This document shows positions 51,821 to 61,059 of a stretch of DNA of 64,000 nucleotides, piece after piece; within the stretch, counting starts at the first letter, position 1; every line of letters starts with the position of its first letter. Made by a program: the position numbers and the translations under genes. The notes beneath the pieces were generated by a model. It saw nothing but the letters and a program-made list of their open reading frames with translations, did not search any database and was not told the origin of the DNA. The DNA is from Streptomyces dangxiongensis (GTDB lineage Bacteria > Actinomycetota > Actinomycetes > Streptomycetales > Streptomycetaceae), in assembly GCF_003675325.1 (NCBI RefSeq), contig NZ_CP033073.1, positions 4,092,001 through 4,156,000 on the forward strand. The letters run 5' to 3'.

Positions 51821-53061
51821 GAGGTGACTCCTCCCACCTGGGTCAGGGGTACGTCCGCCACCAGCCGGAACCGGTTCCGTCCGGTCCCGACCACGCCCGC
51901 CTCCAGGGTCCCGTCGACGGCGGCCAGCCGCTCCCGCAGCCCGGCGAGTCCCGTGCCGCCGCCGCCCGGCCCGTCCGGGACCCCGTCGTTCTCCACCGTC
52001 AGCACCACATGTCCCTCCCGCACCGACAGTCCCACCTCGCACCGGCCCGCGTCCCCGTGCCGCAGCACGTTGGTGGTCGCCTCGCGCACCACCCAGCCGA
52101 GCGCGGACTGCACCTCGGCGGGCAGCCCGGGGGCCTCCGCGCGCACCGCGCAGTCGATCCCGGCCGCCGCCAGCACCCCCTGTGCGCCGGCGAGTTCGGC
52201 ACCGAGGTCGGCCTCGCGGTAGCCCCGCACGACGGCCCGTACCTCCCGCTGGGACTCCTGCGCGATGCGCTGCACCTCGATCATCTGCTCCACGGCCTCC
52301 GGCCGCCCGCGGCGGGCCAGTTGGACGGCCAGCTCGCTCTTGAGGGAGATCACGGACAGGTTCCGGCCCAGCACGTCGTGCAGGTCCCGCCCGAACCGCA
52401 GCCGTTCCTCGGCGACCGCCAGCCGGGCCTCGGTCTCACGGGCCCGTTCCGCCTCCCAGAGCACGGACAGGGTCCAGGCACCGGCGCGGAAGGCGATCAG
52501 CGCGAACACCGCCTGGAAGGCGGCCGTCAGACCGGTCGCGAGGAGGCCGACCCCGTCGTGGTCGGTGAGCCAGACGGCACCCGTCACCAGCACCGCGAGC
52601 ACCGCCGACCGGCGCAGGAACCCCCGTACGGGGACGGTGAGTCCGTAGAGCAGCCCGAACGGCAGCAGGACGGCGGCGACCGCCCAGCGGACGGTCAGCG
52701 GGTCGGCCGCGTCCAGCGCGGACAGGGCCAGGACCAGCGCCAGTGCCAGCCCGAGCAGGACGGCCGGGACGCGGTGCGCGCCGGCCGGCAGCCGGGCCCG
52801 CCCCAGGTAGTGGTCGAGTGCGAGCCGGGTGAGCCGGTTCGAGGCCGCGCACTGGAGTACCGACACGAGGACGAGCAGGACGCCGAGCGCGAGGGCTCCG
52901 GGCCGGTGGCCGAGCCCGGAGACCAGGGGCAGCAGCAGCCAGCCGAGGGAGAAGATCCAGACCGACACGTACCAGGAGACGACGGTGTACAGCTCGACCC
53001 GTTCGGCCTTGCTGCGTTCCCGCCACTGCCGTTGCTGCCAGCGCCGTACCCACCCCGTCAT
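51817..53061 (-). CDS. sensor histidine kinase (HisKA_3/DesK type)
   Basis: 414 residues. Four to six membrane helices in the first 200 residues with little extracellular loop, as in DesK/LiaS-like intramembrane sensors. Dimerisation box RFGRDLHDVLGRNLSVISLK with the phospho-His, and ATPase motifs VVREATTNVLRHGDAGRCEV (N box) and GGGGTGLAGLRERL (G box). Lies 15 nt from the ABC permease stop. A membrane or antibiotic signal is typical for kinase-ABC units of this layout (inference). Confidence 0.92.
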   Translation of the reverse strand: MTGWVRRWQQRQWRERSKAERVELYTVVSWYVSVWIFSLGWLLLPLVSGLGHRPGALALGVLLVLVSVLQCAASNRLTRLALDHYLGRARLPAGAHRVPAVLLGLALALVLALSALDAADPLTVRWAVAAVLLPFGLLYGLTVPVRGFLRRSAVLAVLVTGAVWLTDHDGVGLLATGLTAAFQAVFALIAFRAGAWTLSVLWEAERARETEARLAVAEERLRFGRDLHDVLGRNLSVISLKSELAVQLARRGRPEAVEQMIEVQRIAQESQREVRAVVRGYREADLGAELAGAQGVLAAAGIDCAVRAEAPGLPAEVQSALGWVVREATTNVLRHGDAGRCEVGLSVREGHVVLTVENDGVPDGPGGGGTGLAGLRERLAAVDGTLEAGVVGTGRNRFRLVADVPLTQVGGVTS

Positions 53062-53076
53062 GCGCGCCCCCGTCCC

Positions 53077-53901
53077 TCAGCGCCGTGGCTCCCACCGGAA
53101 CCACCGCCGTACAGCAAACACCGCCACGACCGTCCAGGCCAGCGCGGTCGCGAGGGTGCCCAGGATCTCGTACGCGCCCAACTGTCCGGTCCAGCCCGCC
53201 CGGACGAGCCGGATCGCCGGGGACAGCGGGAGCAGTTCGCAGACGGAGGCCAGCCTGCCCGGCATGACCTCGGTGGGGAACATGACCCCCGAGCCGGTCA
53301 TCGTCACGAGCACCAGGGGCAGCGAGGTGACCTGGCCGCTCTCCACGGACCGTGTGAAGGAAGCGGTCAGCGCGGCGAGTGCGGCGCTCAGCACCAGCCC
53401 GGCAGCGAGCCCCAGCAGGCTCAGGTACGGCGCCCTGGGGGCCCCGGCGTGCAGCAGGACCGCGCCCCCGGCGCACAGCAGCAGCGCCTGCGCGAGGCCC
53501 ACGGCCATGGCGGGCAGGGCGGTGCCGGTGAGGATCTCGGCGTCGGTCGGTTCGCCGGTGCGCAGCCGTTTGAGGACGAGTTCCTCGCGGCGGGCGACGA
53601 AGATGTTGACCAGCGCGGTGTAGACGGTGAAGAGCAGGGAGAAACCGACGGCGGCCGTGAGCATGACCGTGCCGGCGCTCACGTCGTGCCTCTCCAGGTC
53701 CGGTCGGTCCAGGGCCGGCCGCACGCTGAACGGCAGTGCGAGCGGCACGACGAGCGCGGTGAACAGGACGCCGCGGTTGCGGCCGAGCAGGGCCAGCTCG
53801 GCCCGGGCCAGCGCCTGCAGCCGCCGGGTCGCGGACGCCGGGGCACCGGGGGACGGACGGTGTGCGTGGCCGGCTCCGACGCCGGGGGACACGCCGTTCA
53901 C
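53077..53901 (-). CDS. ABC-2 type transporter permease
   Basis: 274 residues; six hydrophobic segments (GVLFTALVVPLALPF to ATALAWTVVAVFAVRRW), with ALVNIFVARREELVLKRLRT and SLPLVLVTMTGSGVMFPTEV typical of ABC-2 permeases. GTG 53901 overlaps the ATPase stop by 4 nt. Exports an unknown compound, drug or lipid. Confidence 0.9.
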   Translation of the reverse strand: MNGVSPGVGAGHAHRPSPGAPASATRRLQALARAELALLGRNRGVLFTALVVPLALPFSVRPALDRPDLERHDVSAGTVMLTAAVGFSLLFTVYTALVNIFVARREELVLKRLRTGEPTDAEILTGTALPAMAVGLAQALLLCAGGAVLLHAGAPRAPYLSLLGLAAGLVLSAALAALTASFTRSVESGQVTSLPLVLVTMTGSGVMFPTEVMPGRLASVCELLPLSPAIRLVRAGWTGQLGAYEILGTLATALAWTVVAVFAVRRWFRWEPRR

Positions 53902-54872
53902 GCCGCCACCTCCTTCCCGCACTCCCGGCTTCGCCGGAGCGGGGGGACCCCCGTCCGCGCGATCCCGAGGAACGCCTCCTCCAGGGAGGCCGAGCGCACC
54001 TCCAGGCCGCGCAGTTCGACGCCGGTGCGCTCGGCCCAGACGAGGACGGCGGTGGCCGTCCGCTGGAGTTCGCGCGTGCGCAGCCGCACGATCCGGCCGT
54101 CGCTCTCGTGTCCGCAGACGCCGAGGCCGGCGAGGGGCGGCAGGTCGCCGGGGAAGTGGCCGGCGGGCAGTTCGAAGGAGATCCGGGACGGCCGGCCGGC
54201 GGTGACCTCGGCCGGGGTGCCGGAGGCGGCGATGCGCCCCTCGTGCAGGATGGCGAGCCGGTCGGCGAGGCCCTCGGCCTCCTCCAGGTAGTGCGTGGTG
54301 AGCAGCACGGTCGTGCCCGCGTCCCGCAGCTCGCGCACCAGCGCCCAGGTGTCCCGGCGGCCCTCGGCGTCGAGCCCGGTCGTCGGCTCGTCGAGGAACA
54401 GCACCTCGGGGTCGCCGAGCAGGGCGAGTGCCAGGTCGAGGCGGCGGCGCTCCCCGCCGGACAGTTGCTCGACCCGCACCCGTCGCTTGTCCGCGAGCCC
54501 GACCCGGGCCAGGACCTCGTGCTCCGGCCGGGCTCCGCTGGTGCATCCCGCCCACATCCGGGCGGTCTCCGCGACGGTCAGCCCGGCGGGGAAGCCGCCC
54601 TCCTGGAGCATCACGCCGGTGCGGGGGCGTACGGCGGCCCGCTCGCGGTGGGGGTCGTGGCCGAGGACCCGGATCCGGCCGGCGGCGGGTGCCGCGAGCC
54701 CTTCCAACAGCTCGACCGTGGAGGTCTTCCCGGCGCCGTTGGTGCCCAGCAGAGCGAAGATCTCCCCGCGCCGCACGGAGAAGGTGACGCCGCGTACGGC
54801 CTCGAACCCGTCTGCGTAGACCCGCGTGAGGCCGGTGGCCTCGATCACGTGCTCGTGTCCTTCGATGTCCAT
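53898..54872 (-). CDS. ABC transporter ATP-binding protein
   Basis: 324 residues. Walker A LLGTNGAGKTSTVELL, Q loop VMLQEGGF, signature EQLSGGERRRLDLALALL, Walker B EVLFLDEPTTGLD, H loop LLTTHYLEEAE. The C-terminal 90 residues are the DrrA-type extension. First gene of a four-gene unit (ATPase, permease, kinase, regulator) with 4-, 15- and 4-nt junctions. Confidence 0.93.
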   Translation of the reverse strand: MDIEGHEHVIEATGLTRVYADGFEAVRGVTFSVRRGEIFALLGTNGAGKTSTVELLEGLAAPAAGRIRVLGHDPHRERAAVRPRTGVMLQEGGFPAGLTVAETARMWAGCTSGARPEHEVLARVGLADKRRVRVEQLSGGERRRLDLALALLGDPEVLFLDEPTTGLDAEGRRDTWALVRELRDAGTTVLLTTHYLEEAEGLADRLAILHEGRIAASGTPAEVTAGRPSRISFELPAGHFPGDLPPLAGLGVCGHESDGRIVRLRTRELQRTATAVLVWAERTGVELRGLEVRSASLEEAFLGIARTGVPPLRRSRECGKEVAA

Positions 54873-54961
54873 GGGACAAGCGTCCCGGCGGCGTCGTCCG
54901 GCGGGCAGTGCGCGGTGTCATCGTCCGGCATGACACATGTCAGAGTGGGGCCCGGACAACG

Positions 54962-54994
54962 AGAAGACCCCGGTCCAGTGGACCGGGGTCTTCT
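54962..54994 (-). terminator. terminator of tRNA-Gly copy 2
   Basis: Perfect 15-bp stem (agaagaccccggtcc and complement) with 3-nt loop, starting 5 nt past the tRNA 3' end. Confidence 0.75.
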
Positions 54995-54999
54995 TCCCG

Positions 55000-55072
55000 A
55001 GCGGACGACGAGGCTCGAACTCGCGACCTCAACCTTGGCAAGGTTGCGCTCTACCAACTGAGCTACGTCCGC
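55000..55072 (-). tRNA. tRNA-Gly(GCC), copy 2
   Basis: Identical to copy 1 over 73 nt, same orientation, 3.8 kb away; lacks the encoded CCA (transcript continues CGG). Confidence 0.97.
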
Positions 55073-55152
55073 ATTGCCCCCGACCGGCTCCCACCGATCG
55101 GTGCGGGCACCAGCCTACCTGATCCACCGTGGTGGTCGTGTCGGCGGTGCAG

Positions 55153-55224
55153 AGCGGGTGACAGGAATTGCACACTGCGCCTTCCCCCTGGAAGGGGGAT
55201 GTTCTACTACTGAACTACACCCGC
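55153..55224 (-). tRNA. tRNA-Gly(TCC)
   Basis: 72 nt; acceptor gcgggtg/cacccgc, anticodon stem with loop CTTCCAG (TCC), T loop in gtgcaATTCctgtc region. 80 nt upstream of copy 2 of tRNA-Gly(GCC) in transcription direction; the two may be one transcript. No encoded CCA. Confidence 0.95.
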
Positions 55225-55390
55225 GTGTCCTCGGGATCCGGCCTTCCGGCCTCGCCCCTCGGCGTGTGCCAGACATTAGCTGATCGGCAGGGGGGTAGCG
55301 CAAGTCGGCTCCCCTTGTGACCCGGTTCGCCCCAAGTGCACGGTCCTCAGGGCCCGCTGACGGACCCTGAGGACTCGCCCCTTCGCGGGC

Positions 55391-55708
55391 TCACTGCGCG
55401 GCGCTGAACGCCTCGTAGACCTTCTTCGGGATACGCCCGCGTGCGGGCACGTCCATCTTGTTGGCCTGGGCCCAGGCGCGGACGGCCGCCGGGTCGGGGG
55501 CGACCTCCGTCTGCTTGTACGCCTTGCCGGACCGCGACCGCTTGCGGCCGGCCTCGACGTAGGGCGCGAGCGCCTTGCGCAGTTTCCTGGCGTTGGTTTC
55601 GTTCAGGTCGATCTCGTACGAACGGCCGTCGAGTCCGAAGGCGATCGTTTCCGCCGCTTCCGAGCCGTCGATGTCGTCGGAGAGAGTGACCACGACCTTT
55701 TGCGCCAC
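55391..55708 (-). CDS. lsrL: Lsr2-type nucleoid-associated protein (LsrL)
   Basis: 105 residues. N-terminal dimer domain MAQKVVVTLSDDIDGSEAAE, then RSYEIDLNETNARKLRKALA; C-terminal DNA-binding domain VRAWAQANKMDVPARGRIPK with the RGR minor-groove motif. Lsr2 proteins coat AT-rich DNA and silence acquired genes. By position beside purS this is the paralogue called LsrL in S. coelicolor, not the main Lsr2 (memory). A 23-nt tandem repeat and AT-richer DNA lie upstream. Confidence 0.92.
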   Translation of the reverse strand: MAQKVVVTLSDDIDGSEAAETIAFGLDGRSYEIDLNETNARKLRKALAPYVEAGRKRSRSGKAYKQTEVAPDPAAVRAWAQANKMDVPARGRIPKKVYEAFSAAQ

Positions 55709-56041
55709 GAATATCGGTCCCTTCGTGCGGCACGTCGATACAGCTCACCGCCGATGACGTGCCGGGTAACGGCTATTGCCAATTCATTTGTACGGTGCCC
55801 GGCAATGCAAATGTACAGTGCCCGGCAATGCAAAGTGAAGCCCGACTAAATCCGCCCGCGTGTCCGAGCACAATAGGTGGATCGGGAGGATGGTCGAACT
55901 TTCCCAGAACTTTTCGCGGGCGGGCGGGTTCGACACCCGATCGTGATGCGCCTCACGTAGTTTCCTCCAACTCTACCCGCGTAGAAATTTTGTGCGGGTA
56001 GTCTGAAGGGACCTGCTCAGCACCACACACCGGGAGTGCCA
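55709..56041. promoter_or_regulatory. divergent lsrL/purS promoter region, relatively AT-rich
   Basis: 333 bases, clearly less GC-rich than its surroundings (for example gtagaaattttgtgcgggta at 55981-56000). Holds the tandem repeat at 55789-55834. This composition suits binding by an Lsr2-type protein, so autoregulation is plausible. No gene seen. Confidence 0.55.
55789..55834. repeat. 23-nt tandem direct repeat upstream of lsrL
   Basis: Two abutting copies (55789-55811, 55812-55834), 22 of 23 identical, core gtgcccggcaatgcaaa. 80-125 nt before lsrL. Candidate regulator site. Confidence 0.7.
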
Positions 56042-56305
56042 GTGGCACGCGTCGTAGTCGACGTCATGCTCAAGCCGGAGATCCTCGACCCCCAGGGCCA
56101 GGCGGTCCAGCGTGCGCTGCCGCGCCTGGGTTTCGAGGGGATCTCGGACGTACGTCAGGGAAAGCGTTTCGAACTGGAAGTTGACGGGCCGGTCGACGAG
56201 GCCGCGCTCACCCGCATCCGCGATCTTGCGGAATCCTTCCTCGCCAACACCGTGATCGAGGACTTCACCGTCCGGGTCGACGAAGTCGCGGAGGCGGCCA
56301 AGTGA
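56042..56305 (+). CDS. purS: FGAM synthase subunit PurS
   Basis: 87 residues. Small structural subunit of the three-part FGAM synthase: [43 protein letters not shown] 56042 has gggag 5 nt upstream. Overlaps purQ by 4 nt. Confidence 0.95.
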   Translation: MARVVVDVMLKPEILDPQGQAVQRALPRLGFEGISDVRQGKRFELEVDGPVDEAALTRIRDLAESFLANTVIEDFTVRVDEVAEAAK

Positions 56306-56982
56306 CCGCTCGTATTGGCGTCGTCACTTTCCCCGGCAGCCTGGACGACCAGGACACCCGGCGCGCGATCCGTCTGGCGGGTGCCGAGCCGGTCGCCCTG
56401 TGGCACAAGGACAAGGACCTCAAGCAGGTCGACGCCGTCGTCCTGTGCGGCGGTTTCTCCTACGGCGACTATCTGCGGGCCGGCGCCATCGCCCGCTTCT
56501 CGCCCGTCATGGAGTCCCTGATCGAACAGGCGAAGGCCGGGCTCCCGGTCCTCGGTATCTGCAACGGCTTCCAGATCCTCACCGAGGCCCACCTCCTCCC
56601 GGGCGCGATGCTCGGCAACGACCACCTGCACTTCATCTGCCGCGACCAGAAGCTGCGGGTGGAGAACGCGGAGACGGCCTGGACCGGCGACTACCGCGCC
56701 GGCCAGGAGATCCACATCCCGCTGAAGAACATGGACGGCCGGTACGTCGCCGACGCGTACACGCTGGACGAGCTGGAGGCGGAGGGCCGGGTCGCCTTCC
56801 GGTACGTGGACTTCAACCCGAACGGCTCGCTCCGGGACATCGCCGGCATCACCAACGAGGCCGGGAACGTCGTGGGGCTGATGCCGCACCCGGAGCACGC
56901 CGTGGAGCCGCTCGTCGGCACCGGCCGCACCGACGGCCTCCCCTTCTTCACCTCGATCCTCAAGAAGCTGGTCAACGCATGA
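56302..56982 (+). CDS. purQ: FGAM synthase subunit PurQ (glutaminase)
   Basis: 226 residues. Class I glutamine amidotransferase: [34 protein letters not shown], nucleophile Cys in [14 protein letters not shown], His/Glu in [10 protein letters not shown]. Supplies ammonia to PurL. GTG start; overlaps purS and purL by 4 nt each. Confidence 0.97.
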   Translation: MTARIGVVTFPGSLDDQDTRRAIRLAGAEPVALWHKDKDLKQVDAVVLCGGFSYGDYLRAGAIARFSPVMESLIEQAKAGLPVLGICNGFQILTEAHLLPGAMLGNDHLHFICRDQKLRVENAETAWTGDYRAGQEIHIPLKNMDGRYVADAYTLDELEAEGRVAFRYVDFNPNGSLRDIAGITNEAGNVVGLMPHPEHAVEPLVGTGRTDGLPFFTSILKKLVNA

Positions 56983-59261
56983 GCCGGACGCCTCTGGACA
57001 CGGTCGAGCACGCGGCCGGGACCCCCGACGTCGAGCTGCCCTGGGCCGAACTCGGCCTGAAGAAGGACGAGTACGAGCGGGTGGTGGAGATCCTCGGCCG
57101 CCGCCCCACCGGCGCCGAACTCGCCATGTACTCGGTCATGTGGTCCGAGCACTGCTCGTACAAGTCCTCCAAGGTCCACCTGCGCCAGTTCGGCGAGAAG
57201 GCGCCCGAGTCGGACGCCATGCTCGTCGGCATCGGCGAGAACGCCGGCGTCGTGGACGTCGGCCAGGGCTACGCGGTCACCTTCAAGGTCGAGTCGCACA
57301 ACCACCCCTCCTACGTCGAGCCCTACCAGGGCGCGGCCACGGGTGTCGGCGGCATCGTCCGCGACATCATCGCGATGGGCGCCCGCCCGGTGGCGGTCGT
57401 GGACCCGCTGCGCTTCGGCGCCGCCGACCACCCCGACACCAAGCGCGTCCTGCCCGGCGTGGTCGCGGGCATCGGCGGCTACGGCAACTGCCTGGGCCTG
57501 CCCAACATCGGCGGCGAGGTCGTCTTCGACGCCTGCTACCAGGGCAACCCGCTGGTCAACGCCGGCGCCATCGGTGTGATGCGGCACGAGGACATCCACC
57601 TCGCCAAGGCCTCCGGCACGGGCAACAAGGTCATCCTGTACGGGGCCCGGACCGGCGGCGACGGCATCGGCGGCGCCTCGATCCTCGCCTCCGAGACCTT
57701 CGACAACGCATCCGACAGCGCCTCCGGCACGGGCAAGCCGTCCAAGCGGCCCGCGGTGCAGGTCGGCGACCCCTTCCAGGAGAAGCTCCTCATCGAGTGC
57801 ACCCTGGAGGCGTTCAGCGAGAAGCTGGTCGTCGGCATCCAGGACCTCGGTGCGGCCGGCCTGTCCTGCGCCACCTCCGAGCTGGCCTCCAACGGCTCCG
57901 GCGGCATGCGCGTGACGCTGGACGACGTACCGCTGCGCGACTCGACGCTCTCGCCCGAGGAGATCCTCATGAGCGAGTCGCAGGAGCGCATGTGCGCGGT
58001 CGTGGAGCCGGAGAAGGTCGACCGGTTCCTGGAGATCTGCGAGAAGTGGGACGTCATCGCCACCGTCATCGGTGAGGTGACCGACGGCGACCGGCTGGAG
58101 ATCTTCTGGCACGGCGAGAAGATCGTCGACGTCGACCCGCGCACGGTCGCGCACGAGGGCCCGGTCTACGAGCGCCCGTACGCGCGCCCCGAGTGGCAGG
58201 ACGCGCTCCAGGCGGACGACGCGAACAAGCTGGCGCGCCCGGAGACCTCCGAGGAGCTGAAGGACCAGGTCCTGAAGCTGGTCGGCTCCCCCAACCAGGC
58301 CTCCAAGAAGTGGATCACGTCTCAGTACGACCACTTCGTGCAGGGCAACACCGTCCTCGCCCAGCCGGAGGACTCCGGCATGATCCGCGTGGACGAGGAG
58401 ACCGGGCTCGGCGTCGCGATCGCGACGGACGGCAACGGCCGCTACGCCAAGCTGGACCCGTACACCGGCGCCCAACTGGCCCTGGCCGAGGCCTACCGGA
58501 ACGTGGCGACCACCGGCGCCAAGCCGCTGGCCGTCTCCGACTGCCTGAACTTCGGTTCGCCCGAGGACCCGGCGGTCATGTGGCAGTTCGCGGAGGCCGT
58601 GCGCGGTCTCGCCGACGGCTGCCGCCAGCTCGGCACGCCCGTGACCGGCGGCAACGTCTCGCTGTACAACCAGACCGGCGAGGCCGCCATCCACCCGACC
58701 CCGGTCGTGGCCGTCCTCGGCGTGATCGACGACGTCGCCCGCCGCACCCCGGTCGCCTTCCAGGAGGAGGGCCACCTGCTCTACCTCCTCGGCGACACCC
58801 GCGAGGAGTTCGGCGGCTCGGCCTGGTCCCAGGTGATCCACGACCACCTCGGCGGCCTGCCGCCCAAGGTCGACCTGGAGCGGGAACGGCTGCTGGCCGA
58901 CATCCTCATCTCCGCCTCCCGCGACGGCATGGTCGACTCCGCGCACGACCTGTCCGACGGCGGCCTGGTCCAGGCCGTGGTGGAGTCCGCGCTGCTCGGC
59001 GGCAAGGGCGCCCGCCTGGTCGTCCCGGACGGCCTGGACGCCTTCACCTTCCTGTTCTCCGAGTCGGCCGGCCGCGCGATCGTCGCCGTACCGCGCTCGG
59101 AGGAGGTCCGCTTCAACGACATGTGCGGTGCACGCGGTCTGCCGGCCACGCGCATCGGTGTCGTGGACGGTGACACGGTCGAGGTGCAGGGCGAGTTCAC
59201 CCTCACCCTCACCGAACTCCGCGAGGTCCACGAGAACACGATCCCGGCGCTGCTGGCGTAG
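56979..59261 (+). CDS. purL: FGAM synthase subunit PurL
   Basis: 760 residues, the short form that works with PurS and PurQ. ATP-dependent amidation of FGAR. Signatures: [95 protein letters not shown]. Last gene of the purSQL operon; a strong hairpin follows 15 nt after the stop. Confidence 0.97.
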   Translation: MSRTPLDTVEHAAGTPDVELPWAELGLKKDEYERVVEILGRRPTGAELAMYSVMWSEHCSYKSSKVHLRQFGEKAPESDAMLVGIGENAGVVDVGQGYAVTFKVESHNHPSYVEPYQGAATGVGGIVRDIIAMGARPVAVVDPLRFGAADHPDTKRVLPGVVAGIGGYGNCLGLPNIGGEVVFDACYQGNPLVNAGAIGVMRHEDIHLAKASGTGNKVILYGARTGGDGIGGASILASETFDNASDSASGTGKPSKRPAVQVGDPFQEKLLIECTLEAFSEKLVVGIQDLGAAGLSCATSELASNGSGGMRVTLDDVPLRDSTLSPEEILMSESQERMCAVVEPEKVDRFLEICEKWDVIATVIGEVTDGDRLEIFWHGEKIVDVDPRTVAHEGPVYERPYARPEWQDALQADDANKLARPETSEELKDQVLKLVGSPNQASKKWITSQYDHFVQGNTVLAQPEDSGMIRVDEETGLGVAIATDGNGRYAKLDPYTGAQLALAEAYRNVATTGAKPLAVSDCLNFGSPEDPAVMWQFAEAVRGLADGCRQLGTPVTGGNVSLYNQTGEAAIHPTPVVAVLGVIDDVARRTPVAFQEEGHLLYLLGDTREEFGGSAWSQVIHDHLGGLPPKVDLERERLLADILISASRDGMVDSAHDLSDGGLVQAVVESALLGGKGARLVVPDGLDAFTFLFSESAGRAIVAVPRSEEVRFNDMCGARGLPATRIGVVDGDTVEVQGEFTLTLTELREVHENTIPALLA

Positions 59262-59276
59262 TTCCCGCAGCACCGC

Positions 59277-59310
59277 CGAACGCCCTGCCCGGCCCCGGGC
59301 AGGGCGTTCG
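59277..59310 (+). terminator. purSQL terminator
   Basis: 16-nt arms (cgaacgccctgcccgg and exact complement, 59277-59292 and 59295-59310) just after purL. Confidence 0.8.
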
Positions 59311-59468
59311 CGCGTACTCCCCGCTGTATGCCCGTCCCGGGTCCCGGACTCTGCCCCCGGGTGCTCACACCGCCACCGGACGAACCCTGACGGCCGCGAC
59401 GGGCCCCGGGGCGGTGGCCCGGGAAAAGCGCCTGAGGTCCCGGTGCCATCGGGATTAAGGTCGCTCCC

Positions 59469-60266
59469 ATGCCACCGGCCAGGAAGCGCGCCCGCAGCTA
59501 TGACCCCGCCAAGACCCGCGCCGCGGTCTTCGCCCAGTTCGGCACCGTACGGGAGGCCGTCCGCCGCCTCGATCCCGGGCAGCTCGCCCTGCCCACCCGG
59601 CTCGGTGACTGGACCGTAAGGGACCTGATCGCGCACATCGGCATGGCCGTCACGGCCGTCCACCGCGCCCTGGACCGGCCGGCCCCGCCCAGGCAGGACG
59701 TCCAGGTGGTCGAGTGGCCCTTCGCCACCGCCGCCAAGTCCGCCGAGATCGCCGACTTCACCCGCAACCTCGCCGCGGACCGCCCCGACCTCGACGCCTA
59801 CCTCACCGACGTCGAGGACAGCCTGCGCGCCCTGCTCGCCGCACACCCCGGCAGCCGGCTCCTGGAGACCAACGCGGGTGCCCTGCCGCTGGACGACTAC
59901 CTCGTCACCCGCACCGTCGAACTCGTCGTCCACACCGACGACCTCAACGACGCCGTCCCGGGCCTGGAAGTGCCCTACGACCGGCAGGCCCTGGCCGCCG
60001 CCACCCGGCTGCTCGCCGACGCCCTCGCCGTGAAGGCGCCCGGCGGCTCCACCGAGGTGCGGGTGCCGCCGTACGCCGTCGTGCAGTGCGTCGAGGGGCC
60101 CCGGCACACCCGCGGCACCCCGCCCAACGTGGTGGAGACCGACCCGCTGACCTGGATCCGGCTGGCCACCGGGCGCCTGTCCTGGGCCGACGCGCTGGCC
60201 GGGGCGAAGGTCGGCGCGAGCGGGGAGCGGGCGGACATCGGGGGACTCCTGCCGGTCATGTCGTAG
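59469..60266 (+). CDS. maleylpyruvate-isomerase/DinB-like mycothiol-dependent family protein
   Basis: 265 residues. Four-helix DinB-like domain: LPTRLGDWTVRDLIAHIGMA (metal-site His in the IAHIG motif), VVHTDDLNDAVPGLE (second His). The C-terminal SCP2/sterol-carrier-like portion (VPPYAVVQCVEGPRHTRGTP, TWIRLATGRLSWADALA) is typical of actinobacterial members. Possibly mycothiol-dependent; substrate unknown. TAAGGT (59456-59461) is 7 nt before ATG and there is no Shine-Dalgarno. Confidence 0.85.
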   Translation: MPPARKRARSYDPAKTRAAVFAQFGTVREAVRRLDPGQLALPTRLGDWTVRDLIAHIGMAVTAVHRALDRPAPPRQDVQVVEWPFATAAKSAEIADFTRNLAADRPDLDAYLTDVEDSLRALLAAHPGSRLLETNAGALPLDDYLVTRTVELVVHTDDLNDAVPGLEVPYDRQALAAATRLLADALAVKAPGGSTEVRVPPYAVVQCVEGPRHTRGTPPNVVETDPLTWIRLATGRLSWADALAGAKVGASGERADIGGLLPVMS

Positions 60267-60403
60267 CGCTGCTCGCGGGACTCCCGCAGCCCTGCACGCC
60301 GATTCGCGGCCCCGCTCGACGGCCTCGTCACCCCCTGTCCGCCGGTCCGTCATGGGCGGCCCCCACCGCGGAACCGGCCGCACCGCTCGCCCGTCGAAAC
60401 CGT

Positions 60404-60859
60404 ATGAACCGGCACAAGCAGCACATGTCCCTGGCGGTAGCCGCCGTGTTCCTGCCGCTCACGGTGGCCTGCGGCAGCGCGGCGGGGGACAGTGGAGCGG
60501 TGAGCGACCAGCAGCCGGTGACCGGGATCGACTGGCGGGTCGACGGCATCACCGCCGGCGGCACGACCCGGCACGCGCCCGCCACCGCCCGCCTCCGCAT
60601 CGACGAGGACGGCAGGGCGGCCGGCAACCTCGGCTGCAACCGCTTCAGCGCCCGGGGCACCGTGCACGGCGACCGGATCACCATCGGTGACCTGCGCACG
60701 ACCCGGATGGCCTGCGCCCCGGCCCGGATGGACTTCGAACGCGCTCTCGCCCGCGCCCTCACCACCGGCACCCTGACCGCGCGGACCGACGGGGCGAAGG
60801 CGACGCTCACCGACGGCGACGGCGACCGCGTGCACCTCAGCCGCCGCGCGCCCGGCTGA
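60404..60859 (+). CDS. META-domain putative lipoprotein
   Basis: 151 residues. Hydrophobic lead SLAVAAVFLPLTVACGSAAG with a near-lipobox Cys, then a META/HslJ-like domain: WRVDGITAGG, NLGCNRFSARGTVHGDRITI, TTRMACAPARMDFERALARA. Probably anchored outside the cell. Start ATG 60404; ATG 60425 is also possible. Function unknown. Confidence 0.82.
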   Translation: MNRHKQHMSLAVAAVFLPLTVACGSAAGDSGAVSDQQPVTGIDWRVDGITAGGTTRHAPATARLRIDEDGRAAGNLGCNRFSARGTVHGDRITIGDLRTTRMACAPARMDFERALARALTTGTLTARTDGAKATLTDGDGDRVHLSRRAPG

Positions 60860-61059
60860 TGTGCGACACCTCACTCACGCACCCGCAGAAATGCCCCGGG
60901 GTGCCCCCGCACGGCACGACCAACGCCTTGGGCTGCTCGTGAGTCACCGCTCTGACCTGCATAAACACGGAAACATCCAAAGTGATCGCGACTGCGTTCT
61001 CGGCAACCGACACGATCCCCAATTCGGACCGGTGACCGATCTCGCCTACACTCGGTGGC

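Noticed and set aside
51110..55072. Second island bounded by duplicated tRNA-Gly
   Set aside because: Both tRNA copies are complete, there is no integrase or att-type partial copy, and the cargo is an ordinary two-component/ABC unit with host-like codon use.
56691..60383. Very long open frame on the minus strand opposite purL
   Set aside because: It mirrors GC-rich purQ/purL codons, has no domain signal and low-complexity Val/Gly/Asp composition; purL is certain on the plus strand.
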